From: Alphaproteobacteria bacterium
Lineage (GTDB): Bacteria > Pseudomonadota > Alphaproteobacteria > JAOXRX01
Direction of reading: 5' to 3'
DNA length: 64,000 nucleotides
NCBI GenBank assembly: GCA_025800285.1
Contig: JAOXRX010000019.1
Span: 1-64,000 of the forward strand
Part shown: positions 62,575-64,000 of the stretch, piece by piece
Layout of the letters: every line of letters begins with the position of its first letter
Numbering within the stretch: the first letter of the stretch is position 1
Made by a program: the position numbers and the translations under genes
Notes under the pieces: model-generated
Databases searched by the model: none
Told to the model about the DNA's origin: nothing
Seen by the model: only the letters and a program-made list of their open reading frames with translations

Positions 62575-63483
62575 ATGAAAGAAGATTTAATATCAGTTAT
62601 AATACCTTTTTATGGGGTTCAAGATTATATAGGAGAGTGTTTAGACTCTGTGATTAATCAAACATATCAAAATATAGAAATATTGTGTATAGACGACTTG
62701 GGGAGAGATGACTCTATTAACATAGTGAAGGCTAAAGCAAAACAAGATAGCAGAGTTAAAATTATAACTCATGAAGAAAATCTCGGGCTTGGAGGGGCTA
62801 GAAATACAGGTATAGCTAATGCAAAAGGTAAATATATTTGGTTTTTAGATTCAGATGATTTGTTTAAATATGCTGATATTTTAGAAAAAGTTCATATGTG
62901 TGCAGTGGATAGTAATACAAGTGTTGTATATACTCATTTTGATAATTTTATTTTAGATGATGACGGTGTTAAAAATATATACCCTCAAAAGTTTCAAAAA
63001 TCTAGGGAAAATAAAACTTATAAGGTAAATAGTAGAACTATCGGTAAAATGCCTATTTGTGCTTGGAGTAAGTTGTATAAAAAAGATATATTTGATAACA
63101 AGGACTTAAGATTTACAAATCATATACACTTTGAAGATTTAGAGTTTTATTATAAACTTCTATGCAATATAGATTTTATGTGTTTCTGTGATTGTAAAGC
63201 GGTTCTTTATAGACAAAGAACAAATAGTATAATGGCTAATAGTAAAACAGATAGAGATTTACAGGATTTTATGTATATAAATAAATCAATATACTCTTAT
63301 CTGAAGGATACAGGTAAACTTAAAAAGTTTAAATCTAATTTTTCAAGAACTATAAAAAGCTCTGGAAGAGTTTTATTACAATCTAGTAAAGAGTTGGCTA
63401 GATCTTATGTAGAAGAATTAAAAAATGATAGCTCTATTCCTTTATACTTAAAGAAAATAGCAATTAAAAAATTAAGAAGATAA
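62575..63483 (+). CDS. Family 2 glycosyltransferase
   Basis: 302 residues. SVIIPFYGVQDYIGECLDSVINQTYQNIEILCIDD is the GT2 opening; FLDSDDLF near residue 92 is the metal site. It is similar in layout to the enzyme at 51099-52103, with a C-terminal helical basic tail. It begins a second surface-glycan run that continues past the window end. AAGGAAG precedes the ATG. Confidence 0.93.
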   Translation: MKEDLISVIIPFYGVQDYIGECLDSVINQTYQNIEILCIDDLGRDDSINIVKAKAKQDSRVKIITHEENLGLGGARNTGIANAKGKYIWFLDSDDLFKYADILEKVHMCAVDSNTSVVYTHFDNFILDDDGVKNIYPQKFQKSRENKTYKVNSRTIGKMPICAWSKLYKKDIFDNKDLRFTNHIHFEDLEFYYKLLCNIDFMCFCDCKAVLYRQRTNSIMANSKTDRDLQDFMYINKSIYSYLKDTGKLKKFKSNFSRTIKSSGRVLLQSSKELARSYVEELKNDSSIPLYLKKIAIKKLRR

Positions 63484-63496
63484 TTAGGAGTTTATA

Positions 63497-64000
63497 ATGA
63501 AAATCATATCAGCAAAAGAAATATTTTATAAAAATTATAGATTTGATTTAATATACAAATATCTTTTTTTAAAGTATAAAGATTTACCTTTTAAAGAAAG
63601 TAATTATTTTAAAAACTTATATCTTTATCAAATAAAGATATTTAATGGGTTCAAAGAGGATGATAAAAATACATTAGAACACTTTGAGGAAAGCTTTTTA
63701 ACTCTTTTTGATAGTTTAAAAAATAATGGGTTTGATGCTAAAAAGGGACTTATTCCATTAAATAAAGAGCAGCAGTTAGTAAATGGTGCTCACCGTTTAG
63801 TTTCTTGTTATTTTTTAAATAAAGATGTATCAGTTGATGAGAAAATCAGCGAAGATAATAGCTGCTATGATTATAGATTCTTTCTTAAGAGGGGTTTGAG
63901 AAGTGATATTGCAGATTTTGGAGCTTTAGAGTTTGTAAAGAGTAATCCTTATTCTTTTATAATTAATATTCAGCCTAGAGCAAATATTAAATTAGATTCT
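63497..64000 (+). CDS. Partial gene, ParB-like-fold protein of the glycan locus
   Basis: The frame is open from ATG 63497 (AGGAG 63486-63490 upstream) to the window end, 168 codons. The product MKIISAKEIFYKNYRFDLIY... contains KKGLIPLNKEQQLVNGAHRLVSCYF, where NGAHR recalls the nucleotide-binding G.HR motif of ParB/sulfiredoxin-like folds seen in some polysaccharide loci. The gene is cut by the window end. Function unknown; the position 13 bases after a glycosyltransferase gene suggests surface-glycan assembly. Confidence 0.7.
   Translation, partial: MKIISAKEIFYKNYRFDLIYKYLFLKYKDLPFKESNYFKNLYLYQIKIFNGFKEDDKNTLEHFEESFLTLFDSLKNNGFDAKKGLIPLNKEQQLVNGAHRLVSCYFLNKDVSVDEKISEDNSCYDYRFFLKRGLRSDIADFGALEFVKSNPYSFIINIQPRANIKLDS

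Noticed and set aside
1-64000. Search for tRNA, rRNA, tmRNA and CRISPR arrays
   Set aside because: No cloverleaf with a TTCGA-type arm or other recognisable RNA gene was found in the gaps by eye; a covariance-model search would be decisive.

Overview
The window is AT-rich, gene-dense bacterial DNA using the standard bacterial code. Gene content and order point to an alphaproteobacterium: pal-cpoB-tilS-ftsH in one run, a CarD-type regulator, a zinc-less L31 and a class II (plant-type) DAHP synthase. A pyruvate:ferredoxin oxidoreductase and a BspA-like surface protein suggest an anaerobic or fermentative, host-associated member with a small AT-rich genome. This lineage call is inference from gene families; there is no rRNA gene in the window and I found no tRNA gene.

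Layout. 1-453 is the 3' end of a DUF285 (BspA-like) surface protein. 955-7206 holds ruvC, two unknown genes, recG (with a palindromic repeat inserted in frame) and four tandem GNAT acetyltransferase genes. 7403-16347 holds alaS, an asparaginase with a YhcH-family protein, a MATE exporter, carD and a soluble lytic transglycosylase. 16884-26098 is a minus-strand envelope and repair block: ftsH, tilS, cpoB, pal, a UvrD/PcrA helicase, a DsbA-like oxidoreductase and an M48 metalloprotease. 26181-33752 has a membrane protein, rnr, two unknown genes, lepA and a ZIP transporter. 34211-37705 is nifJ. 38312-50206 is translation, repair and aromatic synthesis: glyS, cysS, mfd, nfu, rpmE, DAHP synthase and truB. 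51099-57776 and 62575-64000 are surface-polysaccharide genes (glycosyltransferases, an MsbA-like ABC exporter, a HAD-DUF115 protein, a methyltransferase). Between them lie two phage-tail-like genes on the minus strand, an outer-membrane barrel gene, and a DUF134/DUF5320-like/DUF1847/thioesterase cluster.

The most notable finds are two ribosome-mediated transcription attenuators that have no annotation of their own. Upstream of cysS a 16-codon ORF ends in three consecutive Cys codons and is followed by mutually exclusive antiterminator and terminator hairpins. Upstream of the DAHP synthase gene a 20-codon ORF carries seven aromatic residues (Phe, Tyr, Trp) within nine codons and is followed by the same kind of switch. 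Each leader peptide is rich in the residue that the downstream enzyme consumes or leads to.

Other structure: a family of dispersed imperfect palindromic repeats sits after transcription units at four loci (about 0.5, 11.8, 16.4 and 29.2 kb). A 20-bp palindrome lies at the predicted nifJ transcription start. Inverted repeats that contain the -35 boxes flank the outer-membrane barrel gene.
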